16,395 nt of DNA from an uncultured Bacillaceae bacterium (GCA_937951955.1 CALGAD010000071.1:1-16395), one strand, 5' to 3'; shown: positions 1-7,880, counted from the first letter of the stretch. Program-made: numbers and translations. Notes: a model not told the origin generated them from the letters alone.

Positions 1-60
1 TATGAAGCGATTATTGATTTGTTACAGAATTTTGGACAGGGACTCGTTTACTTTTTTTGA
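1..60 (+). CDS. 3' end of an unidentified plus-strand gene (partial)
   Basis: Reading frame 1 is open from the left edge and stops at TGA 58-60, giving a 19-residue tail ending in GLVYFF. The fragment is hydrophobic, as at the end of a membrane protein, but it is far too short to assign. It would converge on the DUF3870 gene, with only about 30 bases between the two stop codons and no clear terminator hairpin. The frame could be open by chance, so this is a weak call that the sequence to the left would settle. Confidence 0.35.
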   Translation, partial: YEAIIDLLQNFGQGLVYFF

Positions 61-91
61 ATGAGCCAGTCATATACATAATAGCGTGATT

Positions 92-415
92 TTATTCCCT
101 GTTATGTTCCTTTTTGTAATGTAAATACTGTTTATGGAGATCTTTAACAGCAGAAATTATGGCATTGCCAGCTTTTCCTAAATAGTGCTTGCTAATTTCA
201 TCAATAATCTGGTCAATTCCATCTTCCAGGCTATGTCCCCGGAGTAAAAATTCGATAAATTGTCGACCGTGAGCGGTAGCGAGTGTACAGCTTGCCGAAA
301 TAATCACACCATATTTTTTATCAATTTCTGCAGTAATCGTTAACGTTTCATATAAATTTTTCGCAGCCATTCCAGAGGGCAAGCGGGAATGCCCGGCGAT
401 AAACACCGTGTTCAT
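92..415 (-). CDS. DUF3870 domain protein, unknown function
   Basis: A 107-residue protein that I recognise as DUF3870. The evidence is the N-terminal NTVFIAGHSRLPSGMAAK stretch, the central ASCTLAT segment with Cys43, and the later LEDGIDQIIDEI helix. It has no signal peptide or membrane segment and should be cytosolic. The length covers the whole domain. The start is supported by GAAGGAGG about 6 bases upstream of ATG 413-415. It lies 92 bases downstream of lysine 6-dehydrogenase on the same strand, but a terminator hairpin (440-469) sits between them and leaves almost no room for a separate promoter. Its expression therefore probably depends on readthrough from the lysine operon. The biochemical function is unknown; a role linked to lysine breakdown is guilt by association only. 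Confidence 0.8.
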   Translation of the reverse strand: MNTVFIAGHSRLPSGMAAKNLYETLTITAEIDKKYGVIISASCTLATAHGRQFIEFLLRGHSLEDGIDQIIDEISKHYLGKAGNAIISAVKDLHKQYLHYKKEHNRE

Positions 416-432
416 TATTGTCCTCCTTCCCC

Positions 433-470
433 AAGAAAAAATCTCCCTAATTTACATTTTAGGGAGATTC
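433..470 (-). terminator. Rho-independent terminator after the lysine 6-dehydrogenase gene
   Basis: Perfect 11-bp inverted repeat, 440-450 (AATCTCCCTAA) against 459-469, with an 8-base loop. On the minus strand the stem runs into a U tract (A run 435-440 on the plus strand). There is no U tract on the plus-strand side, so it acts on minus-strand transcripts. It separates the lysine operon from the DUF3870 gene and may act as a partial, polarity-setting terminator. Confidence 0.85.
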
Positions 471-507
471 GTAAAAATTACAAAATTCTGGACTTTAAGA
501 TAGTGTT

Positions 508-1662
508 TTATCCAACCTTAACAATTTCATTAATATGGACGTCCCGTTTAGCCATTTCGTGAATGTAAAGATCACCGGGGACGATTTGCTCCGGCGGGTA
601 AACCCCTCTTTTATTAATCTGCCCCCTGCCGACCATTTGTGCCACACTGGATATCGTAAAAGCGGTTGCTTTTGCCATAGCTGTGACATTATGTTCGCGG
701 TCTTTTGTCGTGATCATTTCATATTCATACGTCTTTCTTTCTGCACCTTTGAGGCCGGAGACGATCACTCTGAGGAGGACGACATCATCCTTATCTTTCA
801 GGTCCAAGACCGGTTCCAAAACTTTTAACAATACATCCCGCGGTTTTACCTTGTGTCCATGCAGGTCTACTTCATAATCATTTCTTGTTAAATGTAAATC
901 GACGAGTAACTGAAATTTTTCGGCATGTCCGGGATAGCGAATGGTTTTATACTCTAATGTTTCTAAATCCGGGAAAGATTTGGATAAAGTCGATGTACCT
1001 CCTGATGTATGGAAGGCTTCTAACGGACCGAAGCGTTCAAAATAAATGGTCTCAATTTCAGATAGTGCCGGCACTTCTACTTTTTTTCCATTGCGAATGA
1101 TCAGTGCCGGATTCGTATAATGGTCTAACAGTCCTTCCAGTGAGAAAACATGATTGTAACCAAGGGGCGGTTCAGGTACTAAAGGAATACCGCCCACATA
1201 AAGTTTCACGACTTGTGGTTTCGTTAATTGACTTGCCCCATACCCCGTCAATATATTGATCATACCTGGAGCGACCCCTAAATCGGGAATGATGGTTACA
1301 CCGGCTTTTTGTGCCTCATCGGATAATTCGAGGATTTTATCTGTAATATGGTCGATGTGGCCTCCTAAATCAAGGGAATGAACACCTGTTTTAATCGCTG
1401 CCCGGGCGACTCGTTCATTGAATGTATAAAATAAGGCATTGATAATTACATCAAAGCGCTTCATGTAATTGATCAATTCGTTTTCTTTCGCTGCATCGAC
1501 CTGATACGGAATAATTTTGTCGGATTGCAGTCCTTGTGCAGCCTTTTTTGCTTTCTCATAATCGATATCGGCTATACCGATCTCTGTGACATCGTTACTG
1601 TTTGCTAAATCTCTTGCTGCTTCTTTACCCATCAAGCCTGCGCCTAATACCCCTACTTTCAT
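508..1662 (-). CDS. lysDH: L-lysine 6-dehydrogenase (saccharopine dehydrogenase-like fold)
   Basis: A 384-residue NAD-dependent enzyme expected to deaminate the epsilon-amino group of L-lysine to 2-aminoadipate 6-semialdehyde, which cyclises to piperideine-6-carboxylate, releasing ammonia. The N-terminus carries the Rossmann dinucleotide motif GAGLMG (residues 7-12) followed by KEAARDLA. Downstream segments ALFYTFNE, GVHSLDLGGHI, PDLGVAPGMINILTGYGASQ and GVYPPEQIVPGD match, as I remember it, the Geobacillus stearothermophilus lysine 6-dehydrogenase along its whole length, and the size is the same. The lyase/synthase partner of a bifunctional saccharopine enzyme is absent. The start ATG has AAGGAG 8 bases upstream. 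It is the last gene of the aminotransferase-TPP enzyme-ALDH-LysDH group, 56 bases after the ALDH stop. A related saccharopine or carboxynorspermidine dehydrogenase is a less likely alternative. Confidence 0.88.
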   Translation of the reverse strand: MKVGVLGAGLMGKEAARDLANSNDVTEIGIADIDYEKAKKAAQGLQSDKIIPYQVDAAKENELINYMKRFDVIINALFYTFNERVARAAIKTGVHSLDLGGHIDHITDKILELSDEAQKAGVTIIPDLGVAPGMINILTGYGASQLTKPQVVKLYVGGIPLVPEPPLGYNHVFSLEGLLDHYTNPALIIRNGKKVEVPALSEIETIYFERFGPLEAFHTSGGTSTLSKSFPDLETLEYKTIRYPGHAEKFQLLVDLHLTRNDYEVDLHGHKVKPRDVLLKVLEPVLDLKDKDDVVLLRVIVSGLKGAERKTYEYEMITTKDREHNVTAMAKATAFTISSVAQMVGRGQINKRGVYPPEQIVPGDLYIHEMAKRDVHINEIVKVG

Positions 1663-1718
1663 ATGTTAAGCTCCTTCCGCATTTAGTTGTTCGAATCGTA
1701 GTGCATATCGTTTTACAA

Positions 1719-3203
1719 TTACTCTACATCGATTTGTGCACGTTGTAGCTTGCCGCTAAAGTCGACATAGACAGATCTCCATTCCGTAAAGACATCTAAT
1801 GCCTGGATGCCTGAATCCCGGTGTCCATTTCCAGTTCCTTTTGTTCCGCCAAATGGTAAATGAATTTCCGCACCGGTTGTTCCGGCATTGACATAGACGA
1901 TACCTGTATCTAAATCCCGCTGGGCCTTAAATACTTTGTTTACGTCCTTTGTGAAGATGGAACTGGAAAGACCGTAAGAAACACTATTATTAATTGCAAT
2001 CGCCTCGTCCAGGTCTTTTACGGATATGATTGAAATAACGGGTCCGAATATTTCTTCCCGGGCGATCCGCATATCATTGGTCACGTCTGTAAAAATCGTA
2101 GGTGCGAAGAAAAAGCCGTTTTTCAGATGGTCATCCTGGACTTCGTAACCACCTGCAATTAGTTTGGCACCTTCTTTAATGCCGATTTCTACATATTTTT
2201 TAATTTTGTCAAGCCCTTGTTGATTAATAATCGGTCCGATTCTGACAGTCTCATCGAGGCCGTTACCAATCTTTAACTCTTTTGTTTTTGCCAAAAGCCG
2301 TTCTTCTAATTCTTGTTTTACCGATTCATGGACAATGACCCGGCTGCAGGCAGTGCAGCGTTGACCGCTTGTACCGAAGGCACTCCAAATGATTCCGTCT
2401 ACTGCCAGATCTAAATCAGCATCATCCATGACGATAACAGCATTTTTTCCACCCATCTCCAGTGAGACTTTTTTCAATTGTCGACCGCATTCCGCAGCAA
2501 CTTCCCTACCGACATCATTGGAACCTGTAAAGGATATGACCCGAATATCGGGATGATGAACCATTGCATTTCCGACTTCAGAACCCGTACCGAAAACGAC
2601 GTTGAATACTCCTTTCGGTACACCTGCTTCTTCTAATATTTTTGCCAGTTCATATGCCATGATCGGAGTCTCTGTTGCCGGTTTCCAGACGACCGCATTA
2701 CCCGCTACAAGGGCAGGGAATGACTTCCATGAGGCGATGGCAATTGGGAAATTCCATGGTGTGATAATTCCCACAACACCGACTGGAACGCGTACACTCA
2801 TGGCAAATTTATCCCGCAACTCAGAAGGGGTTGTTTGTCCAAAAAGCCGTCTTCCTTCTCCTGCCATATAGAAAGCCATGTCGATTGCTTCCTGTACTTC
2901 TCCCCTTGCCTCTTCCAGCACTTTACCATTTTCCATCGTCAACAATCGCGCTAAATAATCTTTGCGTTCTTTTAGTAGATTTCCGGCATGATACAATATT
3001 TCGGCACGCTGGGGAGCCGGAACAAGTGCCCACTCTTTTTGGGCGCTATTGGCGACTTGAACAGCTTCATCCACTACTGAAGAATCCGATAAAGGAACCT
3101 GGACAATTACTTCTCCCGTTGCTGGATTGACCACATCTGCATAGCGCTCACCATCGACCCAGTTACCATTGATAAAGTTTTGTAGTTTCTCCATTTCTAA
3201 CAT
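1719..3203 (-). CDS. ALDH7-like aldehyde dehydrogenase, probable aminoadipate-semialdehyde dehydrogenase
   Basis: A 494-residue NAD(P)-dependent aldehyde dehydrogenase of full family length. The usual residues are visible: Asn151 in TPWNFP, general-base Glu249 in LEMGGKN, nucleophile Cys283 in GQRCTA, and Glu384 in EEIFGP. The C-terminal part, with GLSSSIFTKD (411-420), GIVYVNAGTTGAEI (434-447), an FGG-K-TG-G pattern and final AQ, resembles the ALDH7 (antiquitin) family. In that family the GAEI loop anchors the polar end of aminoadipate semialdehyde. This fits oxidation of the LysDH product to 2-aminoadipate. Glutarate semialdehyde differs only by lacking the amino group, so one enzyme could serve two steps; that is inference. 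Cytosolic. The first ATG has AAAGGGG upstream at usable spacing, better than the internal Met4. It follows the TPP enzyme stop by 22 bases. Confidence 0.85.
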   Translation of the reverse strand: MLEMEKLQNFINGNWVDGERYADVVNPATGEVIVQVPLSDSSVVDEAVQVANSAQKEWALVPAPQRAEILYHAGNLLKERKDYLARLLTMENGKVLEEARGEVQEAIDMAFYMAGEGRRLFGQTTPSELRDKFAMSVRVPVGVVGIITPWNFPIAIASWKSFPALVAGNAVVWKPATETPIMAYELAKILEEAGVPKGVFNVVFGTGSEVGNAMVHHPDIRVISFTGSNDVGREVAAECGRQLKKVSLEMGGKNAVIVMDDADLDLAVDGIIWSAFGTSGQRCTACSRVIVHESVKQELEERLLAKTKELKIGNGLDETVRIGPIINQQGLDKIKKYVEIGIKEGAKLIAGGYEVQDDHLKNGFFFAPTIFTDVTNDMRIAREEIFGPVISIISVKDLDEAIAINNSVSYGLSSSIFTKDVNKVFKAQRDLDTGIVYVNAGTTGAEIHLPFGGTKGTGNGHRDSGIQALDVFTEWRSVYVDFSGKLQRAQIDVE

Positions 3204-3225
3204 GGTATTCCATCCCCTTTCCGAT

Positions 3226-4893
3226 TTATTTTAATTGGTTTAACTGGCGTAATTCGGTAATTGTCTTTGAAACACTGATTTGCTCCCGGTCCGTCAAAAT
3301 TTCAATAACAGCTGGACCGTCTTTTTGTATTGCGTCAACCAGTGCTTCCTCAAACTGGCTGATTGTTTCCACATAATACCCGTTAGCCCCAACACTTTCA
3401 GCCAATTTTTTAAACGATACGTCTCCGAGATCGGTTGCAATAACCCGGTAGGGATAATGCATTTCCTGATGCATGCGTATAGTTCCATACATTTTGTTAT
3501 TAAAAACGAGAGCGATCACCGGAATTTGATGACGGACAGCTGTTTCCAGTTCCTGAACTGTCATCATAAAACCGCCATCCCCGGCGAGGGCAACGACGGT
3601 TTTTTCCGGATTCGCTATCTTCGCGCCGATGGCTGCTGGCAGACCATAGCCCATCGCTCCTGAAGTAGGACCGGCAAAGGTGTGTTTTTCATTAAATGGA
3701 TAATAAGCGTGTAACCAGCCGGCAAAATTTCCGGCATCAGTCGTAATCACCGCATCTTCGGGTAAATGTTTTACGAGGCTTGCGATAATTTGTTTATTTA
3801 AAACATCTTCACTGGATGCTTGTAAACTCGTAACCTTTTGATGGGCGATGTGGCGTTTTCTCGCCCAATCTTGCCATGTCACCGGAATGTTCATTTCTAA
3901 CATTTTCGTTAATGCTTCTTTTACATCAGCAATTATCCCGAGATCCGGAGGATAGACTTTGCCGAGAATCTCACCATCAATATCTATATGTATGAGTTTT
4001 TTATCTGATGAAATAATTTTGTAATCCTGGGTTGTCACCTCGGAAAGTCGTGAGCCGAGGACGAGCAACAAATCCGCTTCTTTGATCGTTTTAAGAACTT
4101 CTTTATTAGCACTTAAACCTAAATGACCGGCAAAAAGCGGGTGGTTATGTGGAAAACTGTCATGTCTGCGGAATGCTACAACTACCGGAAGAGCATATTT
4201 TTCCGCGAAGTTTTCCAGTTCTTCCTCCGCCTGTGCCCACTTAATGCCTCCGCCAGCGATAATGACCGGTCTTTTGGCATTTCGGAGCAATTGTTCCATT
4301 GTTTTGATTTCCGCATCAGCTGGACCGGGGCGTGGAACGGTAATTTTTGGACCGAAAACCATTTCTGCCTCTTTTACTAAAACATCTTCCGGCAAAGAGA
4401 TCACCACCGGTCCCGGTCGGCCAGATATTGCCGTACGAATAGCCCGCTGGACAATTTCCGGCGTCCGTTCGGCATGTGTAATTTCTACTGCCCATTTGGC
4501 GATCGGAGCAAATACTTTCGGCAAATCGAGCTCCTGAAATCCTTCTCGTCCCAGAAAGCGACTGTTAACCTGACCTAAAAATACAATCATCGGGGTGGAA
4601 TCTTGATAAGCGGTATGAACGCCTATCATCAGGTTGCTGGCGCCCACACCTCTTGTTGCGAGTACCGCAGCTGGTTTTAGCGCCTGTTTGGCATAGCCTT
4701 CTGCCATAAAGGCAGCCCCGCTTTCATGCCGGGTTGTAATGAGCTCGATATCAGGATCATCATAAAGGGCATCCAATAAAGGTAAAAAGCTTTCTCCTGG
4801 AACGGTGAACGCTTTGGTAATTCCTGCTCTTTTTAGGCAAGTTACAATGGCTTCGGCTGCAGTTAAACGCTGGACCGTTCGATCAAGTGTCAT
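3226..4893 (-). CDS. Thiamine-pyrophosphate enzyme, candidate 2-oxoadipate decarboxylase
   Basis: A 555-residue cytosolic enzyme of the acetolactate synthase/decarboxylase superfamily with the full three-domain layout. The N-terminal Pyr domain carries catalytic Glu57 in RHESGAAFMAEGYA. A central domain spans roughly 190-340. The C-terminal PP domain has GDGGFMMT (438-445), with Asp439 and Asn466 of FNNKMYG as the likely Mg/TPP ligands. Homology alone would give 'acetolactate synthase large subunit-like'. However, it sits between an aminotransferase and an aldehyde dehydrogenase, and no acetolactate synthase small subunit or other branched-chain biosynthesis gene is nearby. A 2-oxoacid decarboxylase acting on 2-oxoadipate to give glutarate semialdehyde fits the neighbours best. 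The start ATG has AAGGAG 8 bases upstream, and the gap from the aminotransferase stop is 12 bases. Fold certain, substrate inferred. Confidence 0.82.
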   Translation of the reverse strand: MTLDRTVQRLTAAEAIVTCLKRAGITKAFTVPGESFLPLLDALYDDPDIELITTRHESGAAFMAEGYAKQALKPAAVLATRGVGASNLMIGVHTAYQDSTPMIVFLGQVNSRFLGREGFQELDLPKVFAPIAKWAVEITHAERTPEIVQRAIRTAISGRPGPVVISLPEDVLVKEAEMVFGPKITVPRPGPADAEIKTMEQLLRNAKRPVIIAGGGIKWAQAEEELENFAEKYALPVVVAFRRHDSFPHNHPLFAGHLGLSANKEVLKTIKEADLLLVLGSRLSEVTTQDYKIISSDKKLIHIDIDGEILGKVYPPDLGIIADVKEALTKMLEMNIPVTWQDWARKRHIAHQKVTSLQASSEDVLNKQIIASLVKHLPEDAVITTDAGNFAGWLHAYYPFNEKHTFAGPTSGAMGYGLPAAIGAKIANPEKTVVALAGDGGFMMTVQELETAVRHQIPVIALVFNNKMYGTIRMHQEMHYPYRVIATDLGDVSFKKLAESVGANGYYVETISQFEEALVDAIQKDGPAVIEILTDREQISVSKTITELRQLNQLK

Positions 4894-4905
4894 TCTCTTC
4901 GCTCC

Positions 4906-6081
4906 TTACGAAAACTTTAATTTTTGTAATCGCTTTCCTGCCTCGTACAATCGATCTCGGGAAACGGTTAGTGCTATGCGGAAATACCCTTCCCCATAAG
5001 TTCCGAAGGCATTACCCGGGGTAACGAGGACTCCTGTATCCGTAAGCAATTTTTCGGCAAACTCCATGGATTGGTAGCCATCGGGAACCTTAACCCATAA
5101 GTAGAAAGTTCCCCGTGGTTTTTCCAGTTTAAAGCCGTTTTGTATCAAGATGTCGTACATCGTTTCCATCCGGGATTGAAATTCTAGATTATTCGTTTGC
5201 ACAGTCGTTAAGTCACTTGTTAAAGCTGCACTGGCTGCTTTTTGTATCGGAATAAATTGAGCGGAATCGATATTGCTCTTTAAAGCCGCCAGGGCTTGTA
5301 TGATTTCTTTATTTCCAACAACATAGCCGATGCGCCAGCCAGTCATATTAAAGCTTTTGGATAGTGAACCAAATTCGACGGCTACTTCTTTTGCACCGGG
5401 AACCTGAAGAATGCTCGGTGCAACATAATCATTGAAAGTCATTAAATCGTAGGCGGCATCATTGGCCACAATGATACGATGATTCCGCGCAAATTGGACT
5501 GCTTCTCGAAATACTTCCATATCAACTGTAGCGGCCGTTGGATTTGCCGGATAATTCAACAGCATTAGCTTACTTCGTTTCTTTTCTTCGGGAGTGATTT
5601 TAGAAAAATCCGGTATAAAATTGTTTTCAACTGTTAAGGGAAGATCAAATGCTTTCCCTTGAGCCAGTTGTGTAGCTATGCGATAGACGGGATATCCAGG
5701 ATTGGGCAGGAGCACCCCATCCCCAGGATTAATAATCGTTTGGATAAAATGAAAAATCCCTTCTTTTGAACCGATTAACATTAACACTTCGTCTTCAGGA
5801 TCTAAATCCACATTGTAGCGTTTTCGATAAAATTCGCTGACCGCAATTCGAAACTCTTTGATTCCATGATACGGTGAATAACGATGATGAGCTGGTTTTT
5901 GCGCTTCTTTTGTTAAAACATCAATGATAAATTGCGGAGTCGGTAAATCCGGTGCGCCGATTCCTAAATCAATAACATCCATGCCTTGCTCTTGCAATAT
6001 CATTTTCTTTTTATTAAATTCCGAAAAAATGTAACCCGGCAAATGTCTCACTTTGTCAGATATTAACTCCTTAATTTCCAT
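4906..6081 (-). CDS. Fold-type I PLP aminotransferase, probable 2-aminoadipate aminotransferase
   Basis: A 391-residue class I/II aminotransferase, full length. Visible residues are NYPANPT (Asn176-Thr182), Asp208 with Tyr211 in ANDAAY for the pyridine ring, Lys242 in SLSKSFNMTGWR forming the Schiff base, Arg250 for the cofactor phosphate, and Arg368 in YFRIALT for the substrate alpha-carboxylate. The overall pattern is closest to LL-diaminopimelate-type aminotransferases, which handle long acidic amino acids; this suits 2-aminoadipate (to 2-oxoadipate with 2-oxoglutarate as acceptor). It is the first gene of the lysine operon, about 75 bases downstream of the inferred transcription start. 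A GAGGGAG site lies 4 bases before the ATG. Diaminopimelate or a general acidic amino acid remain possible substrates, since sequence alone does not decide. Confidence 0.85.
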   Translation of the reverse strand: MEIKELISDKVRHLPGYIFSEFNKKKMILQEQGMDVIDLGIGAPDLPTPQFIIDVLTKEAQKPAHHRYSPYHGIKEFRIAVSEFYRKRYNVDLDPEDEVLMLIGSKEGIFHFIQTIINPGDGVLLPNPGYPVYRIATQLAQGKAFDLPLTVENNFIPDFSKITPEEKKRSKLMLLNYPANPTAATVDMEVFREAVQFARNHRIIVANDAAYDLMTFNDYVAPSILQVPGAKEVAVEFGSLSKSFNMTGWRIGYVVGNKEIIQALAALKSNIDSAQFIPIQKAASAALTSDLTTVQTNNLEFQSRMETMYDILIQNGFKLEKPRGTFYLWVKVPDGYQSMEFAEKLLTDTGVLVTPGNAFGTYGEGYFRIALTVSRDRLYEAGKRLQKLKFS

Positions 6082-6344
6082 TAGGCTCCCTCACAATTTT
6101 TTTAAAAAAGATCATCACTTTGAAAATTTTATGCTAGCAGATTATAAGAATTCACATATTTATAATAGATTCTCTATAGATAATTTGTCAATTGATAATA
6201 TTTAGACTATTTCAATAGTTATATTTCTTTCGTATTATTTTTCCAAAGCAACAATATCTATGTAACAAGAAGAATTTTTTATTCCCCCCGCTTATTAAAA
6301 TCTTAATAGAAGTCTGGAAAGCAAAATATCAAAGGAGGGAAACT
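6082..6344. promoter_or_regulatory. Divergent control region between the lysine operon and the symporter
   Basis: This 263-base AT-rich gap separates divergent genes and is rich in palindromes: ATTATAA...TTATAAT with a 12-base centre (from about 6141), the imperfect TTGTCAATTGATAA (6185-6198) over the minus-strand -35, and ACTATT-TC-AATAGT (6206-6219). A possible plus-strand -10 TATTAT lies at 6233-6238 with only a poor -35 (TTTCAA), so the symporter promoter is uncertain. The symporter ribosome binding site AAAGGAGGG is at 6331-6339. I saw no convincing catabolite (cre), CodY or sigma-54 site. Confidence 0.5.
6162..6191 (-). promoter_or_regulatory. Promoter of the lysine operon (sigma-A type)
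   Basis: On the minus strand a perfect -35 TTGACA (6186-6191) is followed by an 18-base spacer and a -10 TATTAT (6162-6167). This places the transcript start near 6155 and leaves an untranslated leader of about 75 bases before the aminotransferase ATG. The spacer contains the 8-bp palindrome TCTATAGA (6173-6180), and inverted repeats cover both boxes, so regulation by a DNA-binding protein is likely. Confidence 0.6.
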
Positions 6345-7799
6345 ATGAATATAATTTTAGTGGAGTTTATTGTCTATTGTTTAATCATTGTCCTAATCGG
6401 TTACTATTTTATGAGAGTGACAAAAACCCAGTCCGACTTTCTTTTAGGGGGCAACAAAATACCTGGCTGGGTGCTGGCCTTTTCTGAACGGGCAACCGGT
6501 GAATCGGCCTGGTTACTGCTCGGCTATACAGGTTTTGTCTACGCATCCGGGTTATCCGCCATATGGGTCGCTGTAGGGATTGCCATCGGAATCATTTTTG
6601 CCTGGCTGTTTCTTTCCAAACGTTTCATGCGGGAAACGAAGAAGTACAATGTACTAACTATTCCTGATTATTTGGCTGTCCGTTTCGGAGAAAAAGCTGC
6701 TTTAATTCGCTGGTTCGCAGGAATTTTAATTGCTGGATTCATGCTCTTTTATGTTGCCGCTCAACTCGCGGGAACAGGCAAACTTCTTCTTACTACATTC
6801 GATTTGCATCCAATTTACGGAGTCTTGCTGGCTGCTGTGGTGATTGTATTGACATCTTTGACCGGTGGTTTTATTTCTGTCGTCTGGACCGATATGGTGC
6901 AGAGTATTTTAATGATAACGGCGCTTGTTGTATTACCGATTGTCGCCTTTATTTATATTTTTACGAACGATTTATCAGTTACCCATGCCCTGACAGCTGC
7001 TGGCGATTCGTTTACTTCATGGTTCGGTGGTTTAACGGGATTTTCGTTAGGTGTATTGTTTTTTAACAATTTTTCCTGGTTTTTTGGCTACCTCGGCGGA
7101 CAACCGCAGCTCAGTTCCCGTTTTATGGCGATGAAAAATGAAAAAGAAGCGAATATCGGTATTACTGTCGGTATTCTCTGGACAATCATTGCCTACACAG
7201 GTGCATTTTTAATAGGTTTAGCGGCGATCGTTCTATTCCCTCAAGGAACGTTTGATGATGTGGAGACAGTTTTACCGGCCTTGACCCTTGAATTACTGCC
7301 CCCCTGGATTAGCGGGATTTTATTGGCAGGAATTCTAGCAGCCATATTATCCACGGCCAATTCTCAGCTTCTTGTCGTGACCAGTTCGGTAACGGAAGAT
7401 ATTATGCATAAGGCCATTGGAATGAAATTGACCGATCGACAGCTTGTTCGGATTTCCCGCATCTCCATCCTGATCTTTGGGGTGATCGGAGTCATTATTG
7501 CTCTCGTGTCTGAATCACTCGTATATCTCGTTGTAAGCTGGGCGTGGGCCGGTATCGGTTGTACGCTCTCACCTGCCATTTTGTTGACATTTTTCTGGAA
7601 ACGGTACTCAAGTACCGGCGTTATCGCCACGATTTTGTCTGGACTTTTGTCTACCATCCTCTGGATTAGCACACCACTGGAAGAAATGATCACATCTCGT
7701 TTTACAACATTTGTTATCGCCATGATTTTCGGGATCGTTTTTAGTCTATTGTTCCCTGATCAAAAGGATGATGCGGATACAAATGTTGTCGTGGAATAG
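6345..7799 (+). CDS. Sodium/solute symporter, PutP-like (SSS family)
   Basis: A 484-residue integral membrane protein with about 13 hydrophobic segments spread over its length. It has the SSS-family N-terminal LLGGNKIPGW (33-42), the NVLTIPDYLAVRFG stretch, and the Na2-site region LAAILSTANSQLL, where the Ser-Thr pair matches PutP Ser340-Thr341. It resembles the proline symporter but differs at a key place: the PutP segment ASDMSGW, holding the Na+-linked Asp55, reads ATGESAW here (residues 50-56), so the Asp is Gly and the next residue is Glu. The substrate is probably a small amino or organic acid. Its divergent position next to the lysine operon suggests a pathway compound, pipecolate being the closest relative of proline, but this is inference. 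The start has AAAGGAGGG 5 bases upstream, and a strong terminator follows. Confidence 0.85.
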   Translation: MNIILVEFIVYCLIIVLIGYYFMRVTKTQSDFLLGGNKIPGWVLAFSERATGESAWLLLGYTGFVYASGLSAIWVAVGIAIGIIFAWLFLSKRFMRETKKYNVLTIPDYLAVRFGEKAALIRWFAGILIAGFMLFYVAAQLAGTGKLLLTTFDLHPIYGVLLAAVVIVLTSLTGGFISVVWTDMVQSILMITALVVLPIVAFIYIFTNDLSVTHALTAAGDSFTSWFGGLTGFSLGVLFFNNFSWFFGYLGGQPQLSSRFMAMKNEKEANIGITVGILWTIIAYTGAFLIGLAAIVLFPQGTFDDVETVLPALTLELLPPWISGILLAGILAAILSTANSQLLVVTSSVTEDIMHKAIGMKLTDRQLVRISRISILIFGVIGVIIALVSESLVYLVVSWAWAGIGCTLSPAILLTFFWKRYSSTGVIATILSGLLSTILWISTPLEEMITSRFTTFVIAMIFGIVFSLLFPDQKDDADTNVVVE

Positions 7800-7804
7800 A
7801 TTCC

Positions 7805-7838
7805 AGGCGTGAAGATTTTCCTCTTCACGCCTTTTTTT
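7805..7838 (+). terminator. Terminator of the symporter gene
   Basis: Perfect 11-bp stem AGGCGTGAAGA (7805-7815) against 7822-7832 with a 6-base loop, running into seven Ts (7832-7838). It starts 6 bases after the symporter stop. The minus-strand side has no matching U tract, so it mainly ends plus-strand transcripts. The converging acyl-CoA dehydrogenase gene stops 42 bases further on and shares this gap. Confidence 0.92.
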
Positions 7839-7880
7839 AACTACGAAACTCGTAAAGATAGAAAAAAGTTGCTCTTTCGA

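Noticed and set aside
3226..4893. Annotation as a biosynthetic acetolactate synthase large subunit
   Set aside because: The fold agrees, but there is no small regulatory subunit or branched-chain gene nearby, and the neighbours form an amino-acid breakdown series. The biosynthetic role is kept only as an alternative.
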